A stretch of 64,000 bases of DNA from Methyloversatilis sp. (GTDB taxonomy: Bacteria > Pseudomonadota > Gammaproteobacteria > Burkholderiales > Rhodocyclaceae), in contig NZ_JAUYNV010000025.1 in assembly GCF_030698125.1 (NCBI RefSeq), positions 1-64,000 of the forward strand, in the 5' to 3' direction. Below the pieces are notes generated by a model. It saw nothing but the letters and a program-made list of their open reading frames with translations. It was not told the DNA's origin and searched no databases. The position numbers were made by a program, and so were the translations under genes. Of the stretch, positions 51,901 through 61,861 are shown piece after piece. Within the stretch, counting starts at the first letter, position 1. Each line of letters opens with the position of its first letter.

Positions 51901-52595
51901 ATCTGCCGATCAGCGGGTCGCTGTCTGATCCGCAGTTCTCGATCGGTGGTCTGGTGGTGAAAGTGATCGTGAACCTGATCGTCAAGGCGGTCACATCGCC
52001 GTTTGCATTGCTCGGATCACTGTTCGGCTCCGACGCCGACCTCGACCACGTCGCGTTCGAACCGGGCCGGGCTTTGCTTGGCGACACCGCGCGCGGCAAG
52101 CTCGATACGCTTGGCAAGGCGCTGACCGATCGGCCGGCATTGAAAATCGAAGTGACTGGCCGTACCGACCGAGCGACCGACGCGGAAGGCTATCGCCGTG
52201 CGCTGCTCGACAACAAGGTGAAGGCCGTCAAGGCGGCGAAAAGCAAGCTGCCGGTAAATGAGGTGGTGGTTGATCCGGCCGAGTACCCGGATCTGCTGGA
52301 GACGGTGTACAAAGCGGCCTCGTTTCCGAAGCCGCGCAATATTGTCGGGCTGACGAAGAGCCTGCCGGTCGGCGAGATGGAAACGCTCATCCTGACCAAT
52401 ACCGAAGTGACCGACGAAGATCTTCGCCTGCTCGGCCTGGCGCGCGCGCAGGTGGTGAAGGACTATCTCGCGCAGCAGGCAAAGATCGATGACGCACGGC
52501 TGTTCGTCATCGCGCCGAATACGGTCGCGAAAAACGGCGAGAAGACAACTGATGACAAGGCATCACCTGCTCGCGCCGATTTTTCGATCAAGTAG
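48930..52595 (+). CDS. Giant DUF748/AsmA-like envelope protein
   Basis: 1,221 residues from ATG 48930. One N-terminal transmembrane helix (about 14-36, LIGLIMFLVLFGLFGFFAAP) anchors a very long periplasmic beta-rich region of AsmA/DUF748 type: RSVEIDQPRIRLARIDASTYNFSDVL, repeated VRIDQPDIDVARAKDGRLNL and DIVQPKLRAAREADGNIDLAGL. Two Pro/Ala linkers occur (about 355-385 and 790-810). The C-terminal part contains an OmpA-like or peptidoglycan-associated segment (FEPGRALLGDTARGKLDTLGKALTDRPALKIEVTGRTD). Proteins of this type bridge the envelope and may move phospholipids to the outer membrane. Confidence 0.88.
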   Translation: MPVHILDSRPRLRKTLIGLIMFLVLFGLFGFFAAPHIVRSLAEKHGSEFLGRQLTLKDVSINPYTLEMSLVGLRILEANEETEALSLARLAVDVEWSSVFRGAPIVRSVEIDQPRIRLARIDASTYNFSDVLNKILDQPPTDDEPARFSINNIVLRGGHIDIDDQPLGRQHTISDIEIGLPFVSNLPSDIELHVEPSISARVNDAAFALQGKVRPFTDEREATLKLELKALDLARSDEYSPVPLDFRIAAGTLDTDIEIGFRQPLKGEPRITLRGTLGLHDLKLDDKSGAALIKLPALDVVLNEIEPLIGKVDIASVRIDQPDIDVARAKDGRLNLMSLVPSARPEPAEVAPADTPAVASQDAAATKPDIRIALFEVVQARIGIIDAVPVRPFAFVVEPIDIVLRDFSLQGDAPAALVVDARGEGGLQVTVDARVTASTMTVEGELTVASLDIPRFAGYLPASLDFMIEQAQARLDTKLKVALVEDVALGQVTVTEAGVAGLKLVRKGARQPFAQADDIVLSGATVDLAARTVKVDAFDIVQPKLRAAREADGNIDLAGLVTASSPPMAAASTAAGSPPQGAPWTALLGAFRLKDGAVRFEDRTLTKPGVVELDKLALTVDNIGTDKTLKSRIDLAFRDAAGGLFGARGGFSLQPVSASLKLDARRLDLLAGQPWMAEQLNAELLRGNVSLRGDLGVQVAPAGSWALSWNGETTVADVHLTDKIHASDLLKWRSLFIGAVALKLDSSKPDLLSSLSVGEVALSDYFARIILSKEGRLNLQDIVKQPASALTSVAPPTAPIVAAPPAPPKPPASQSAALARMIDAARPPVDVKTIVLQGGQVDFSDFFIKPNYRAQLSNLGGRVSGLSSKSGTAGEVELRGVVEGSAPIDITGRINPLAGPLFLDLKANARGIELAPLSPYSSKYVGYGIEKGKLSVRIAYKIENDQLTAQNNVVLDQLTFGAPVDSPDAIKAPILLAVSLLKDRNGVIDIHLPISGSLSDPQFSIGGLVVKVIVNLIVKAVTSPFALLGSLFGSDADLDHVAFEPGRALLGDTARGKLDTLGKALTDRPALKIEVTGRTDRATDAEGYRRALLDNKVKAVKAAKSKLPVNEVVVDPAEYPDLLETVYKAASFPKPRNIVGLTKSLPVGEMETLILTNTEVTDEDLRLLGLARAQVVKDYLAQQAKIDDARLFVIAPNTVAKNGEKTTDDKASPARADFSIK

Positions 52596-52619
52596 GCTGC
52601 CTGGGCAGCCGGCGATCAC

Positions 52620-53957
52620 TCAGTGCATCGCTCCCTGCGCCGGGATGATATGGGCGATCTGTTCGGTCGCTTCGCGCGTGCGCTCGGACAGCGTACGCAC
52701 CTCGTCGGCCACGACCGAGAAGCCGCGTCCGGCATCGCCGGCACGCGCCGCTTCGATCGCCGCATTGAGTGCCAGGCGGTTCGTCTGGCTGGCGATGTCG
52801 CGGATCGTCGTGACGATTTCGTGGATCTTCTGCACGTTGTCCTTCAATTGCTGGCGCTGGTTCAGTTCCAGTTCCTGCAGATGGCGTTCGTTCAGTTCGC
52901 TGTCGATGCTGGTGAGCGCGCCGACCGCACGCAGCGGCGTGCCGTCAGCGGCGCGCCGGGTGCGGCCGCGGGCGCGGAACCAGCGGTACTGGTTGTCCTT
53001 GCAGCGCAGCCGGTAGTCGATGCAGTAGGGCGTGCGGCCGCTGCGGTCCATCAGATGGTCGATGAAGGCCTTGAACACGGCCTGCTTCTCGTCCGGATGA
53101 AGACGTGAAGCCCAGCTGTCGAGTACGTTCGGGAATTCCTCTTCGGTCTCGAAGCCGACCAGCTGGCGGAATTGATCCGACCACCAGAAGGTATTGGACG
53201 GATTGACCGGATCGCCGGCGACGACGTCCAGATCCCAGATGCCGTCGTTGAGCATTTCGCTGGCCAGCGTGAAGCGGGTCAGCGTGATGTCCAGCATGGC
53301 TTCATCTTCCCGGCGCTGCGTGATGTCGGTCATTGAACCGGCAATGCGCCGCGACTGGCCGGACGGGTCGAAGGCGGTCACGATGCGACCGCGTATCCAG
53401 CGGTAGCTGCCATCCTTGGCAGCGATCCGGTACTGCATGTCGGGCCAGCTGCCATCACGACGGTTACACCAGGCGTGGCTCAATGCCTCCAGTGTGGCCT
53501 TGCGATCATCCGGGTGCAGCCGGCTCGACCAGCTCTCGAGCCGGTTCGGAAAGTCGGCTTCGCTGTCGAAGCCCAGCATGTGACGCACGGTGTCGGACCA
53601 CCAGACAGGCGCTTTCGTATCCAGCGTGCGGCTGTCGCCGGGCGTGGCTTCCCACAAACCTGCCTCGGATACAGATGCCATCATTTCGCTGCGCGTACGC
53701 GCCTGATCACCCGCCGCGCGCACTTCATTGAGCTCAGCCTTCGTGGCCGCCAGATCACCTTCCAGCTGCCGAACCTGTTCTTCCGCGACGTGCAGACCCT
53801 TTTGCAGGCCATTCAGCGCATTCGCCAGCGAACCCAGCAGCGCGCGCTGTCGTGCGCCGCCACCGGCCGGAGGTGCGTAGCCGTCGCCACGCGATGCGTT
53901 GTCTGCAATCTTCTGGATTTCCTGATGCAAGTTCGACCCGAAAAGGCTGTTCAGCAT
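52620..53957 (-). CDS. Cytoplasmic PAS-PAS chemoreceptor-like protein with shortened signalling domain
   Basis: 445 residues with no transmembrane helix. An N-terminal coiled coil (about 45-85) precedes two PAS/PAC domains of the same kind (about 95-215 and 230-360), each with WWSD, SRLHPDD/E and YRWxRxR motifs. The C-terminal ~75 residues hold the MCP hairpin tip [39 protein letters not shown], and the protein then stops at GAMH. Ordinary MCPs need about 150-250 residues for the full four-helix signalling bundle, so this one could dock CheA/CheW only in a minimal way. Aer-like or quorum-type sensing is possible. It may also serve as a partner for the full-length receptors. Confidence 0.88.
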   Translation of the reverse strand: MLNSLFGSNLHQEIQKIADNASRGDGYAPPAGGGARQRALLGSLANALNGLQKGLHVAEEQVRQLEGDLAATKAELNEVRAAGDQARTRSEMMASVSEAGLWEATPGDSRTLDTKAPVWWSDTVRHMLGFDSEADFPNRLESWSSRLHPDDRKATLEALSHAWCNRRDGSWPDMQYRIAAKDGSYRWIRGRIVTAFDPSGQSRRIAGSMTDITQRREDEAMLDITLTRFTLASEMLNDGIWDLDVVAGDPVNPSNTFWWSDQFRQLVGFETEEEFPNVLDSWASRLHPDEKQAVFKAFIDHLMDRSGRTPYCIDYRLRCKDNQYRWFRARGRTRRAADGTPLRAVGALTSIDSELNERHLQELELNQRQQLKDNVQKIHEIVTTIRDIASQTNRLALNAAIEAARAGDAGRGFSVVADEVRTLSERTREATEQIAHIIPAQGAMH

Positions 53958-54136
53958 TTTTTTATTCCCCCTTTATGCGTCCGCTTGTGGCGAACCTGTA
54001 GCAAGGCGATCGGCACGCCCTGTGGATTCGTGGTTAGCGGACGCTACGGCCGGATACTTGAAGGATTTCTTCACGCTACAGGGACGATGATTGCGCAAAG
54101 AAATTCCGGACTTTGAGGCGCGACATGCTGCACTGC

Positions 54137-54168
54137 AGCCGGCGGATGCCTTGCGGCACCCGCCGGCT
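54137..54168 (-). terminator. Terminator of the gbsR-cioAB operon
   Basis: Stem AGCCGGCGG-A-TGCC with GGCA-C-CCGCCGGCT around loop TTGC, one mismatch, directly after the cioB stop. No long T-run, so termination may be partly Rho-dependent. Confidence 0.6.
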
Positions 54169-54170
54169 GG

Positions 54171-55166
54171 TCATCCGTAGCGCAGTTCGGTGGCCTTGCC
54201 CCAGAACACGCGATGCGCAAAGAAGGTGTAACCCAGGATGGCCGGCACGGTGAAGGAACAGCCCGCGAGGATGAGGTTGAGGGCAGCCGTAGAACTGGCA
54301 GCCTGCCAGATCGTGATGCGGTCCATCACGACGTACGGATAGAGACTGTAGGCCAGACCCAGCCCACCCATCAGGAACACGCCGACGGTAAGCACGAAGG
54401 GCAGCCAGCATAGCGTACCCAGCGCGCGCGCGCCCGACAGCGTCCACCACAGCGCCACAAAGCAGGCGAAGGTGGCAAACGGAATGGGCAACAGACCGAT
54501 CAGTTGCGGCAGGCTGAACCAGCGTTCGGCGACCGTGCTGCTGACCCAGGGCGTGGCCAGCGAGATGAGACCCATGCCGATGATCACCGGTATCAGGGCG
54601 GTCCGGCCCCACTGTGCGGCGCGGCGCTGCAGTGCTCCATCCGTCTTGAGCACCAGCCAGCTTGCGCCCATCAACACGTAGGCGCAGGGCAGGGCGATGG
54701 CGATGGCCAGCGCGAACAGGTCATAGACCGTGCCTTCCGCGAAGCCGGTGATGAAGCGTCCGAGCATCCAGCCCTGGGCCACCGAGGTGACGGTCGAGCC
54801 GATGAAGAAGCCGCGGTTCCACAGGGGCTTGTGGGTGTCCTGCGCCTTGACCCGGAAATCGAAGGCGACCCCGCGCAGGATGAGCCCGATCAGCATCAGT
54901 GCGATCGGCAGGTAGAGCGCCGTCATCACGACACCGTGCGCCTTCGGAAAGGCGATCAGCAGAATGCCGACGCCGAGTACCAGCCAGGTTTCGTTGGCAT
55001 CCCAGAACGGTCCGATGGACGCGATCATCATGTCCTTCTGGCTGTCGTCGGCACGATGCAGCAGCATGCCGACACCCAGGTCGAAGCCGTCGAGCACCAC
55101 GTAGAGGAACATCGACAGGCCCATCAGGCCCATGAAAATGACCGGCAGAAATTCGGCCCAGGTCAT
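54171..55166 (-). CDS. cioB: Cyanide-insensitive cytochrome bd oxidase subunit II
   Basis: 331 residues, eight or nine transmembrane helices, starting [35 protein letters not shown] as in CioB/CydB. Shorter than E. coli CydB (379), which fits the CioB branch. Conserved GPFWDANETWLV lies near residue 55. The start overlaps the cioA stop by 4 nt. No small CydX-type gene was found after it. Confidence 0.94.
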   Translation of the reverse strand: MTWAEFLPVIFMGLMGLSMFLYVVLDGFDLGVGMLLHRADDSQKDMMIASIGPFWDANETWLVLGVGILLIAFPKAHGVVMTALYLPIALMLIGLILRGVAFDFRVKAQDTHKPLWNRGFFIGSTVTSVAQGWMLGRFITGFAEGTVYDLFALAIAIALPCAYVLMGASWLVLKTDGALQRRAAQWGRTALIPVIIGMGLISLATPWVSSTVAERWFSLPQLIGLLPIPFATFACFVALWWTLSGARALGTLCWLPFVLTVGVFLMGGLGLAYSLYPYVVMDRITIWQAASSTAALNLILAGCSFTVPAILGYTFFAHRVFWGKATELRYG

Positions 55167-56548
55167 GCTTCACCTGCCTTGCGCGCCAGTTGCGCGCCGC
55201 CCAGTACATTCGCGCCGCCGGTCGGTGCCGGGTCGTAGGTGTCCGACGGCTTTTCCGCCATGTAACGCAGCACGCCGATGTAGCACACGATCAGCGCGGC
55301 ATACGTGATCAGATAGCCGGCAAGCGTCAGGGCGATGTAGGGTGCGGGCGTCGACGACGCGACGTCGGCGGTCTTGATCAGACCCTGCACGATCCAGGGC
55401 TGACGACCGATTTCGGTCACATACCAACCTGCGACGGTGGCCACCCAGCCGGAAAAGGTCATGCCGGCAATCGACGCGATCAGCCAGCGCGGCGCCCGCT
55501 CGGGCTGCCAGCCGTGGCGGCGCAGGATCCAGCACCCGACCCAGCTGACCAGCAGCATCAGCGTACCGACGGCGACCATGATGCGGAAGCCGAAGAACAG
55601 CGGCTTGACCGGCGGATGGTTCTCGAACTCGTTCAGTCCTTTCAGTTCGCCGTCCCATTCATGGGTCAGGATGAAAGAGGCCATCTTCGGAATGCCGATC
55701 GCGAGATCGTTGCGCCGTTCCGCCTCGTTCGGCAGTGCGAACAGCAGCAGCGGGGCGCCTTTTTCGGTTTCCCACACACCTTCGATTGCAGCGATCTTCT
55801 GCGGCTGGTGCTGCAGCGTATTGAGGCCGTGCATGTCGCCGACCACGATCTGCACCGGAATCAGCAGGGCGGCCAACGTCAGCGCGGCACGCAGCGCCAC
55901 CGCACTGGACGGGTTCGCCTTGCGACGCAGTACCTGCCAGGCCGACACGCCCGCCACGAGGAAGGACATGGTCAGAAAGGAAGCCAGCAACATGTGCGCG
56001 AAGCGCCACGGGAAAGACGGATTGAAGATGATTTCCAGCCAGCTGGTGACGTGGAATTCGCCGTCGATGATTTCGTAGCCGACCGGCGTCTGCATCCATG
56101 AATTGAGCACCAGGATCCAGAAGGCACTCATCGTGGTGCCGAAGGCGACCAGGAAGGTGGCCAGCATATGTATACGTTCGCTGACGCGGCCATGGCCGAA
56201 CAGCATGACACCGAGGAAGGTCGCCTCGAGAAAGAAGGCGGTCAGCACCTCGAAGCCCAGCAGCGGCCCGGCGATGTTCCCGACCTTTTCCATGAAGCCT
56301 GGCCAGTTGGTACCGAACTGAAAGCTCATCGTGATGCCGCTGACGACGCCCAGCGCGAAAGTAAGCGCAAAAACCTTGGTCCAGAAGCGGTAGGCCGTCA
56401 GCCAGGGGCGCTGGTTTGTCTTCAGCCAGCGCCAGCGCATGAACAGCAGCATCCAGCCGAGCGCGATCGTGATGGTCGGAAACAGGATGTGGAAGGTGAT
56501 GTTGGCCGCAAACTGGATGCGTGCCAGCAGGACGGGATCGAGATCCAT
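55163..56548 (-). CDS. cioA: Cyanide-insensitive cytochrome bd oxidase subunit I
   Basis: 461 residues. Nine transmembrane helices with haem-ligand regions [41 protein letters not shown] and the GRQPW motif ([13 protein letters not shown]). The Q-loop is short, placing the protein in the CioA branch, which resists cyanide and works in low oxygen or under stress. Starts 4 bp after the gbsR stop in one operon with regulator and cioB. Confidence 0.94.
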   Translation of the reverse strand: MDLDPVLLARIQFAANITFHILFPTITIALGWMLLFMRWRWLKTNQRPWLTAYRFWTKVFALTFALGVVSGITMSFQFGTNWPGFMEKVGNIAGPLLGFEVLTAFFLEATFLGVMLFGHGRVSERIHMLATFLVAFGTTMSAFWILVLNSWMQTPVGYEIIDGEFHVTSWLEIIFNPSFPWRFAHMLLASFLTMSFLVAGVSAWQVLRRKANPSSAVALRAALTLAALLIPVQIVVGDMHGLNTLQHQPQKIAAIEGVWETEKGAPLLLFALPNEAERRNDLAIGIPKMASFILTHEWDGELKGLNEFENHPPVKPLFFGFRIMVAVGTLMLLVSWVGCWILRRHGWQPERAPRWLIASIAGMTFSGWVATVAGWYVTEIGRQPWIVQGLIKTADVASSTPAPYIALTLAGYLITYAALIVCYIGVLRYMAEKPSDTYDPAPTGGANVLGGAQLARKAGEA

Positions 56549-56552
56549 CAGG

Positions 56553-57098
56553 TCACTCCTTGCTGCCGGATTTGAGCTGGCCGGTCAGTTCCAGCAGTTT
56601 CTGTACCTTCGAACCCATGCGCATGAGTTTGGCGAGCGTCTGGGCATCGAGCCGCTGCACATCGTCAAACCAGGTGCTCATCAGGTCGATCAGGTCATGC
56701 ATGCTGCGCATGCGCTCCTGCGCAATGCGATCGGCTTCGCTGCCCGGTTCTTCAAGCAACGCGCTGCGCAGCATGGTCAGCGTGGGTTCCATCTCGCGCC
56801 GTCGGCGTTCTTCGGCGAGCGTGCGGAACACTTCCCAGGCATCGGTCGGCGCCTCGAAAAACTCCCGCCGGTCGCCAGCGACGTGCTTCATCTTCACCAG
56901 TCGCCAGGACTGCAGTTCCTTCAGCCCCATGCTGACATTCGAGCGCGAACAGCCGAGCGTGTCCGCAATCTCGTCGGCGCACAGCGCAGTCGGCGACACG
57001 AAGATCAACGCGTAGATCTGGCCGACCGTGCGATTGATGCCCCAACGACTGCCCATCTCTCCGAAGTGGCCGACAAAGCTCTGTACCAGTGGTGTCAT
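56553..57098 (-). CDS. GbsR/MarR-type regulator of the bd oxidase operon
   Basis: 181 residues from ATG 57098. The in-frame ATG 57143 and TTG 57146 would add about 15 residues and would lie at the edge of the operator palindrome. The winged helix-turn-helix (about 25-90) is [15 protein letters not shown]: [47 protein letters not shown] helical dimerisation tail follows. GbsR-type proteins are often the first gene of cyd or cio operons. Probably controls its own operon through the dyad at 57145-57168; the signal is unknown. Confidence 0.87.
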   Translation of the reverse strand: MTPLVQSFVGHFGEMGSRWGINRTVGQIYALIFVSPTALCADEIADTLGCSRSNVSMGLKELQSWRLVKMKHVAGDRREFFEAPTDAWEVFRTLAEERRRREMEPTLTMLRSALLEEPGSEADRIAQERMRSMHDLIDLMSTWFDDVQRLDAQTLAKLMRMGSKVQKLLELTGQLKSGSKE

Positions 57099-57144
57099 CG
57101 TGTATGGATTGCAAGGTCTGATTGGGGTTTCATTAATGTACATC

Positions 57145-57168
57145 AAGTTTCAGCAATTACTGAAACTT
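57145..57168. promoter_or_regulatory. Operator dyad upstream of gbsR-cioAB
   Basis: Perfect 9-bp arms AAGTTTCAG and CTGAAACTT separated by CAATTA (24 bp in all), in the AT-rich stretch upstream of the regulator start. It has the size and position of a MarR/GbsR dimer site. Confidence 0.8.
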
Positions 57169-57308
57169 CGGTAATAAATCAAAAATCAAGGCCGTCGGAC
57201 AGCATGGTCGTGGCTCGATGGAATCAAGGGCGGAGACTTGTGGCCCCGGTCTTGCTACACTCTATGGTTGTCCTTCTACGTCCCGCAGCATTTTTCCGGA
57301 GATTCACC

Positions 57309-57734
57309 ATGGCAGCAGAACGCACCCTTTCGATCATCAAGCCCGACGCCGTCGCCAAGAACGTCATCGGCAAGATCTACCAGCGCTTCGAAGACGCCGG
57401 ACTCAAGATCGCCGCATCACGCATGACCCAGCTGTCGCGCGCCGAGGCCGAAGGCTTCTACGCCGTGCACCGCGAGCGTCCGTTCTTCAAGGATCTGGTC
57501 GATTTCATGATTTCCGGCCCGGTGATGATCCAGGTGCTGGAAGGCGAAGGCGCCATCCTGAAGAACCGCGACCTGATGGGTGCCACTGATCCGAAAAAGG
57601 CTGCGCCGGGCACCATCCGCGCCGATTTCGCCGATTCGATCGATGCCAATGCGGTGCATGGCTCGGACGCGCCGGAAACGGCCGCCGTCGAAATCGCCTA
57701 TTTCTTCCCCGCGCTGAACGTCTACTCGCGCTGA
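57309..57734 (+). CDS. ndk: Nucleoside diphosphate kinase
   Basis: 141 residues, standard length. Phosphoryl-carrier His in [12 protein letters not shown], plus [14 protein letters not shown] at the N-terminus and the Kpn-loop region [14 protein letters not shown]. It exchanges gamma-phosphates between NTPs and NDPs. First gene of the rlmN-bamB block. Confidence 0.98.
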   Translation: MAAERTLSIIKPDAVAKNVIGKIYQRFEDAGLKIAASRMTQLSRAEAEGFYAVHRERPFFKDLVDFMISGPVMIQVLEGEGAILKNRDLMGATDPKKAAPGTIRADFADSIDANAVHGSDAPETAAVEIAYFFPALNVYSR

Positions 57735-57744
57735 GAGCCGACGC

Positions 57745-58854
57745 GTGACCCGCACCAACCTGCTGCAGTTCGACGCCGAAGGGTTCGCTGACTTTTTCGC
57801 CGGTCTTGGCGAAAAGCCCTTCCGCGCGCGGCAGGTCATGCGCTGGATTCACCGCAATGGCGAGGGGGAGTTCGCTCAGATGAGCGACGTCGCCAAGTCG
57901 TTGCGCACGAAACTCGAACAGATCGCTTGCGTGGAGGCACCGGTGCCGGTGCGCGACAGCACCAGCACCGATGGCACCCGCAAGTGGTTGATCGATGTCG
58001 GCGCGGGTAATGCGATCGAAACCGTCTTCATTCCGGAAGAGCGTCGCGGCACGCTGTGCATTTCGACCCAGGCCGGCTGTGCGCTGGACTGCGCGTTCTG
58101 CTCGACCGGCAAGCAGGGCTTCAACCGCAATCTCGAGGTATCGGAAATCATCGGCCAGCTGTGGCTGGCCAATCGTGCGCTGGGTGCGATACGCGGTGGT
58201 GAGAATGATGGCGAACGTGTGATCTCGAACGTCGTGATGATGGGAATGGGCGAACCGCTGGCCAATTTCGATGCCACGGTGAAGGCGCTGCGCCTGATGC
58301 TGGATGACAACGCCTACGGCTTGTCGCGTCGTCGGGTGACGGTGTCGACCTCCGGCATCGTGCCGGCCATGGACCGCCTGGGCGAAGCCTGCCCGGTCGC
58401 GCTGGCTGTTTCGCTGCATGCGCCGAATGACGCGCTGCGCGACGAACTGGTGCCGATCAACAAGAAGTATCCCTTGCGCGAACTGCTGGCCGCGTGCGTG
58501 CGCTACCTCGATCACGCGCCGCGCGATTTCATCACCTTCGAGTACGTAATGCTCGACGGCGTGAATGACAGCGATGCCCATGCGCGCGAGCTGATCGCGA
58601 TCGCGCGTCAGGTGCCGTGCAAGTACAACCTGATTCCGTTCAACCCGTTTCCTGCGGCACCCTTCGGGCGGTCGTCGAAAGAGCGCATCCGTGCGTTTTC
58701 GGACATCCTGATGGCAGAGGGTATCGTCACGACCACACGCAAGACACGCGGCGACGACGTAGACGCCGCTTGCGGGCAACTTGCCGGCCAGGTGCTCGAC
58801 CGCACCCGACGTACGCAGAAAACCATTCCACTCGTGGAGGTTCCAGCACGGTGA
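57745..58854 (+). CDS. rlmN: Dual-specificity 23S rRNA/tRNA C2-adenine methyltransferase RlmN
   Basis: 369 residues from GTG 57745. Radical-SAM motif CALDCAFC (CxxxCxxC) in [23 protein letters not shown] and the paired methyl-carrying Cys near the C-terminus (DAACGQLAG). [14 protein letters not shown] is typical. Methylates A2503 of 23S rRNA and A37 of some tRNAs. Its stop overlaps the next start (GTGA). Confidence 0.97.
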   Translation: MTRTNLLQFDAEGFADFFAGLGEKPFRARQVMRWIHRNGEGEFAQMSDVAKSLRTKLEQIACVEAPVPVRDSTSTDGTRKWLIDVGAGNAIETVFIPEERRGTLCISTQAGCALDCAFCSTGKQGFNRNLEVSEIIGQLWLANRALGAIRGGENDGERVISNVVMMGMGEPLANFDATVKALRLMLDDNAYGLSRRRVTVSTSGIVPAMDRLGEACPVALAVSLHAPNDALRDELVPINKKYPLRELLAACVRYLDHAPRDFITFEYVMLDGVNDSDAHARELIAIARQVPCKYNLIPFNPFPAAPFGRSSKERIRAFSDILMAEGIVTTTRKTRGDDVDAACGQLAGQVLDRTRRTQKTIPLVEVPAR

Positions 58855-59711
58855 CCAGATTTTCAGCAGGTGTTGCAACTGTCCTGTCGCTCGCCGTTTT
58901 GCTCGCCGGATGTGCGGGCGGTCAGGGCGGGAATACAGCCGGTCCCACGGGCGGCAATCCGAATACGACGACCACGGTGCAGAGTCGCACCGGTGCGCAG
59001 TCGTCGGAGTACAAGCCGATCGAACCCATCGTGACCGGCGCCGCGCGCACCCGTGCAAAGTCGCATACCGAACTCGGCATGGCCTATCTCGAAGCGGGCA
59101 ATGTGGCGGTGGCGCTTGAAGAAGGGCGCACGGCGCTGCGCGATGACTCGTCCTACGGCCCGGCCTACAACCTGATGGGTCTGGCGCATATGTATCTTGG
59201 CGAGAAGCAGCAGGCGCGCGACAACTTCGAACGAGCCTTGCGTCTGGCATCGAGCGATCCGGACATCAACAACAACTACGGCTGGTTCCTGTGCCAGGAC
59301 GGCGACACCGCACGTGCGATGCAACTGTTCAACGAGGCGGTCAGGAATCCGCTGTACGCCACACCGACCCGTCCGTACACGAATGCGGGGTTGTGCGCGC
59401 TGCAGGCGAATGACCTGCAGACGGCGGAGGTGAATTTCCTGCTGGCGATCAATGCTGATCCGGGCAATACGCAGGCGATCTATAACCTGTCGGCGCTGCT
59501 GTATCGCAAGGGCAGCTATCTCGAGGCGCGCAAGCAGTTGAGCAATTTCCACGCGCAGCGCGATTCGGTGGCGGAAAGTCTCTGGCTTGCGGTGCGTATC
59601 GAACGCAAACTGGGCGACAAGGTGTCAGAGGCCGGTTTTGCCAGCCAGTTGCGCCGCCGGTTTGCCGGTACGCCTGAACACCAGCAACTGATGCAGGGGA
59701 ACTACGACTGA
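58851..59711 (+). CDS. pilW: Type IV pilus biogenesis lipoprotein PilW (PilF)
   Basis: 286 residues from GTG 58851. Lipobox LLAGC near residue 21, then a Gly/Thr-rich linker and six TPR repeats ([58 protein letters not shown]). It guides PilQ secretin assembly in the outer membrane. The place between rlmN and rodZ is conserved. Confidence 0.92.
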   Translation: MTRFSAGVATVLSLAVLLAGCAGGQGGNTAGPTGGNPNTTTTVQSRTGAQSSEYKPIEPIVTGAARTRAKSHTELGMAYLEAGNVAVALEEGRTALRDDSSYGPAYNLMGLAHMYLGEKQQARDNFERALRLASSDPDINNNYGWFLCQDGDTARAMQLFNEAVRNPLYATPTRPYTNAGLCALQANDLQTAEVNFLLAINADPGNTQAIYNLSALLYRKGSYLEARKQLSNFHAQRDSVAESLWLAVRIERKLGDKVSEAGFASQLRRRFAGTPEHQQLMQGNYD

Positions 59712-60595
59712 TGTCTGAGCAGGACGAAGTGGTCGATCTGCCGCGCGATGCGCCAACAGGTTCGGTCGGCACCCGACTGAAGCAGGCGCGCGAAGCGCGT
59801 GGCATGTCGATCGACAGTGTCGGACGTGCGATCAAGCTGGCACCGCGTCAGGTGGAAGCCATTGAAGCGGATGATTTCGACAGCCTGATGAGCCCCACTT
59901 ACGTTCGGGGTTTCATCCGGAACTACGCAGCGCTGATCGGTCTGGACGCGCAGACTCTGCTGGGCAGTCTCGACCAGCAGCATGTACGAGCCACGCCGCA
60001 GCTGATTGAACAGGCCAATGTCGGCGTCGCCATGCCGGTGCAGTCGGCCCGGCGCAAGTGGCTGTTGCCGCTGCTGGCGATGAGCGTTCCGGTGCTGGCA
60101 GGCCTTGCCTTGTATGTATGGTTCGAGTTCTGGCCGGCCGATGTGCCGGTCGCCGGTCAGCCAGACATTTCGCTGCTTGATCCGTCGCCGCTTGACGGCT
60201 CGGCATCCCCGGAAGTACCGGGCGGAGTCCAGTTCGATCCGGCCGATGCATCTGCCAGCGACGTATTGCCGTTGCCTGCTGAATTATCGAGTGAAGCGGC
60301 CCCCGCCACTGTCGTCCAGGCCATGTCATCGGAGGCAGTTGCCGCGGTGGCCCCTGGACAGCACCGACTCGAATTCACTTTCAGTACGGACTCGTGGGTG
60401 GAAATCCGCGACGCCAACGACGCCATCCTGCTTTCGGACCTGAACCGGAGCGGCAGCACGCGGACGGTCAATGCCACCTTCCCGGTCTCTCTGGTCATCG
60501 GAAACGCGCGTTCCGTGACCTTGAAGGTCGATGGACAGCCGCATGACCTGGCGCCGTCGATCAAGGTTGATGTCGCGCGACTGAGGCTCGAGTAA
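59711..60595 (+). CDS. rodZ: RodZ-like cytoskeletal membrane protein
   Basis: 294 residues. N-terminal Xre-type helix-turn-helix (about 18-85) with the RodZ pattern [19 protein letters not shown], one transmembrane helix (about 118-138, [22 protein letters not shown]), a Pro/Ser-rich periplasmic linker and a DUF4115 beta domain at the end ([21 protein letters not shown]). Couples MreB to the cell-wall machinery. Start and stop overlap the neighbours by 1 bp on each side. Confidence 0.92.
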   Translation: MSEQDEVVDLPRDAPTGSVGTRLKQAREARGMSIDSVGRAIKLAPRQVEAIEADDFDSLMSPTYVRGFIRNYAALIGLDAQTLLGSLDQQHVRATPQLIEQANVGVAMPVQSARRKWLLPLLAMSVPVLAGLALYVWFEFWPADVPVAGQPDISLLDPSPLDGSASPEVPGGVQFDPADASASDVLPLPAELSSEAAPATVVQAMSSEAVAAVAPGQHRLEFTFSTDSWVEIRDANDAILLSDLNRSGSTRTVNATFPVSLVIGNARSVTLKVDGQPHDLAPSIKVDVARLRLE

Positions 60596-61851
60596 TGGGT
60601 GATCAAGCAATGAGCTCGCTGGTCCGCCGCGCGACGCGTTCAGTCCGGGTAGCGGGCGTCACGATCGGTTCGGTAGCGCCGGTCGTCGTACAGTCGATGA
60701 CCAATACCGACACCGAAGACCACATTTCCACCGCCATCCAGGTGGCCCAGCTGGCACGCGCCGGTTCGGAGATCGTGCGCATTACGGTGAATACGATGGA
60801 GGCCGCGGCCGCCGTACCGCGGGTGCGCGAGCAGCTGTTGAAAATGAATGTGGATGTGCCGCTGGTCGGTGATTTCCACTTCAACGGCCACAAGTTGCTG
60901 CGCGAGCATCCGGCCTGCGCCGAGGCGCTTGACAAGCTGCGCATCAATCCGGGCAATGTGGGCAAGGGCAGCAAGCGCGACGAACAATACGCAGCGCTGA
61001 TCGACATCGCCTGCCGTTACGACAAGCCGGTGCGTATCGGCGTGAACTGGGGCAGCCTCGACCAGACCTTGCTGGCGCGCGTGATGGACGAAAACGCCCG
61101 CCGGCCGCAGCCCAAGGACGCCATCGAAGTGATGCGCGAAGCCATGGTCACGTCGGCGCTTGAAAGTGCGGCCCAGGCAGTCGAATGGGGCCTGTCGCCG
61201 GATCGCATCATCCTGTCGTGCAAGGTGAGCGGCGTGCAGGACCTGATCGCCATTTACAGCGAGCTGGCAAAGCGCTGCGACTACCCGCTGCATCTTGGTC
61301 TGACCGAAGCCGGCATGGGGTCCAAGGGCATCGTCGCGTCGACCGCGGCGATGGCCGTACTTTTGCAACAGGGCATCGGCGACACGATCCGCGTATCGCT
61401 GACGCCCGAACCGAACGGCGACCGCACGAAGGAAGTGATCGTGGCGCAGGAAATGCTGCAGACCATGGGTCTGCGCGCCTTCACGCCAATGGTCGCAGCC
61501 TGCCCGGGTTGCGGACGCACCACGTCAACCTTCTTCCAGGAACTGGCGTCCGACATCCAGCACTACGTGCGCGACCGGATGCCCGACTGGAAAACGCAGT
61601 ACGACGGCGTCGAACGGATGACGCTGGCCGTGATGGGCTGCGTCGTCAACGGCCCGGGCGAAAGCAAGCACGCCAACATCGGCATTTCGCTGCCTGGCAC
61701 AGGCGAAACGCCCGTTGCACCGGTATTCGAGGATGGCGAAAAGACCGTCACGCTGAAGGGCGACAACATCGCCGCCGAGTTCCGCGGCATCGTCGACGCC
61801 TACGTCGCCCGTACCTACACCAGGAAGATCGCCGGCACGACCGGCGCCTGA
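60595..61851 (+). CDS. ispG: 4-hydroxy-3-methylbut-2-enyl diphosphate synthase
   Basis: 418 residues. ATG 60595 overlaps the rodZ stop; ATG 60610 is an alternative. TIM-barrel N-domain [32 protein letters not shown], and the 4Fe-4S ligands CPGCGR and [21 protein letters not shown]. Penultimate step of the MEP isoprenoid pathway. Confidence 0.97.
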   Translation: MGDQAMSSLVRRATRSVRVAGVTIGSVAPVVVQSMTNTDTEDHISTAIQVAQLARAGSEIVRITVNTMEAAAAVPRVREQLLKMNVDVPLVGDFHFNGHKLLREHPACAEALDKLRINPGNVGKGSKRDEQYAALIDIACRYDKPVRIGVNWGSLDQTLLARVMDENARRPQPKDAIEVMREAMVTSALESAAQAVEWGLSPDRIILSCKVSGVQDLIAIYSELAKRCDYPLHLGLTEAGMGSKGIVASTAAMAVLLQQGIGDTIRVSLTPEPNGDRTKEVIVAQEMLQTMGLRAFTPMVAACPGCGRTTSTFFQELASDIQHYVRDRMPDWKTQYDGVERMTLAVMGCVVNGPGESKHANIGISLPGTGETPVAPVFEDGEKTVTLKGDNIAAEFRGIVDAYVARTYTRKIAGTTGA

Positions 61852-61861
61852 ACAAAGAACA

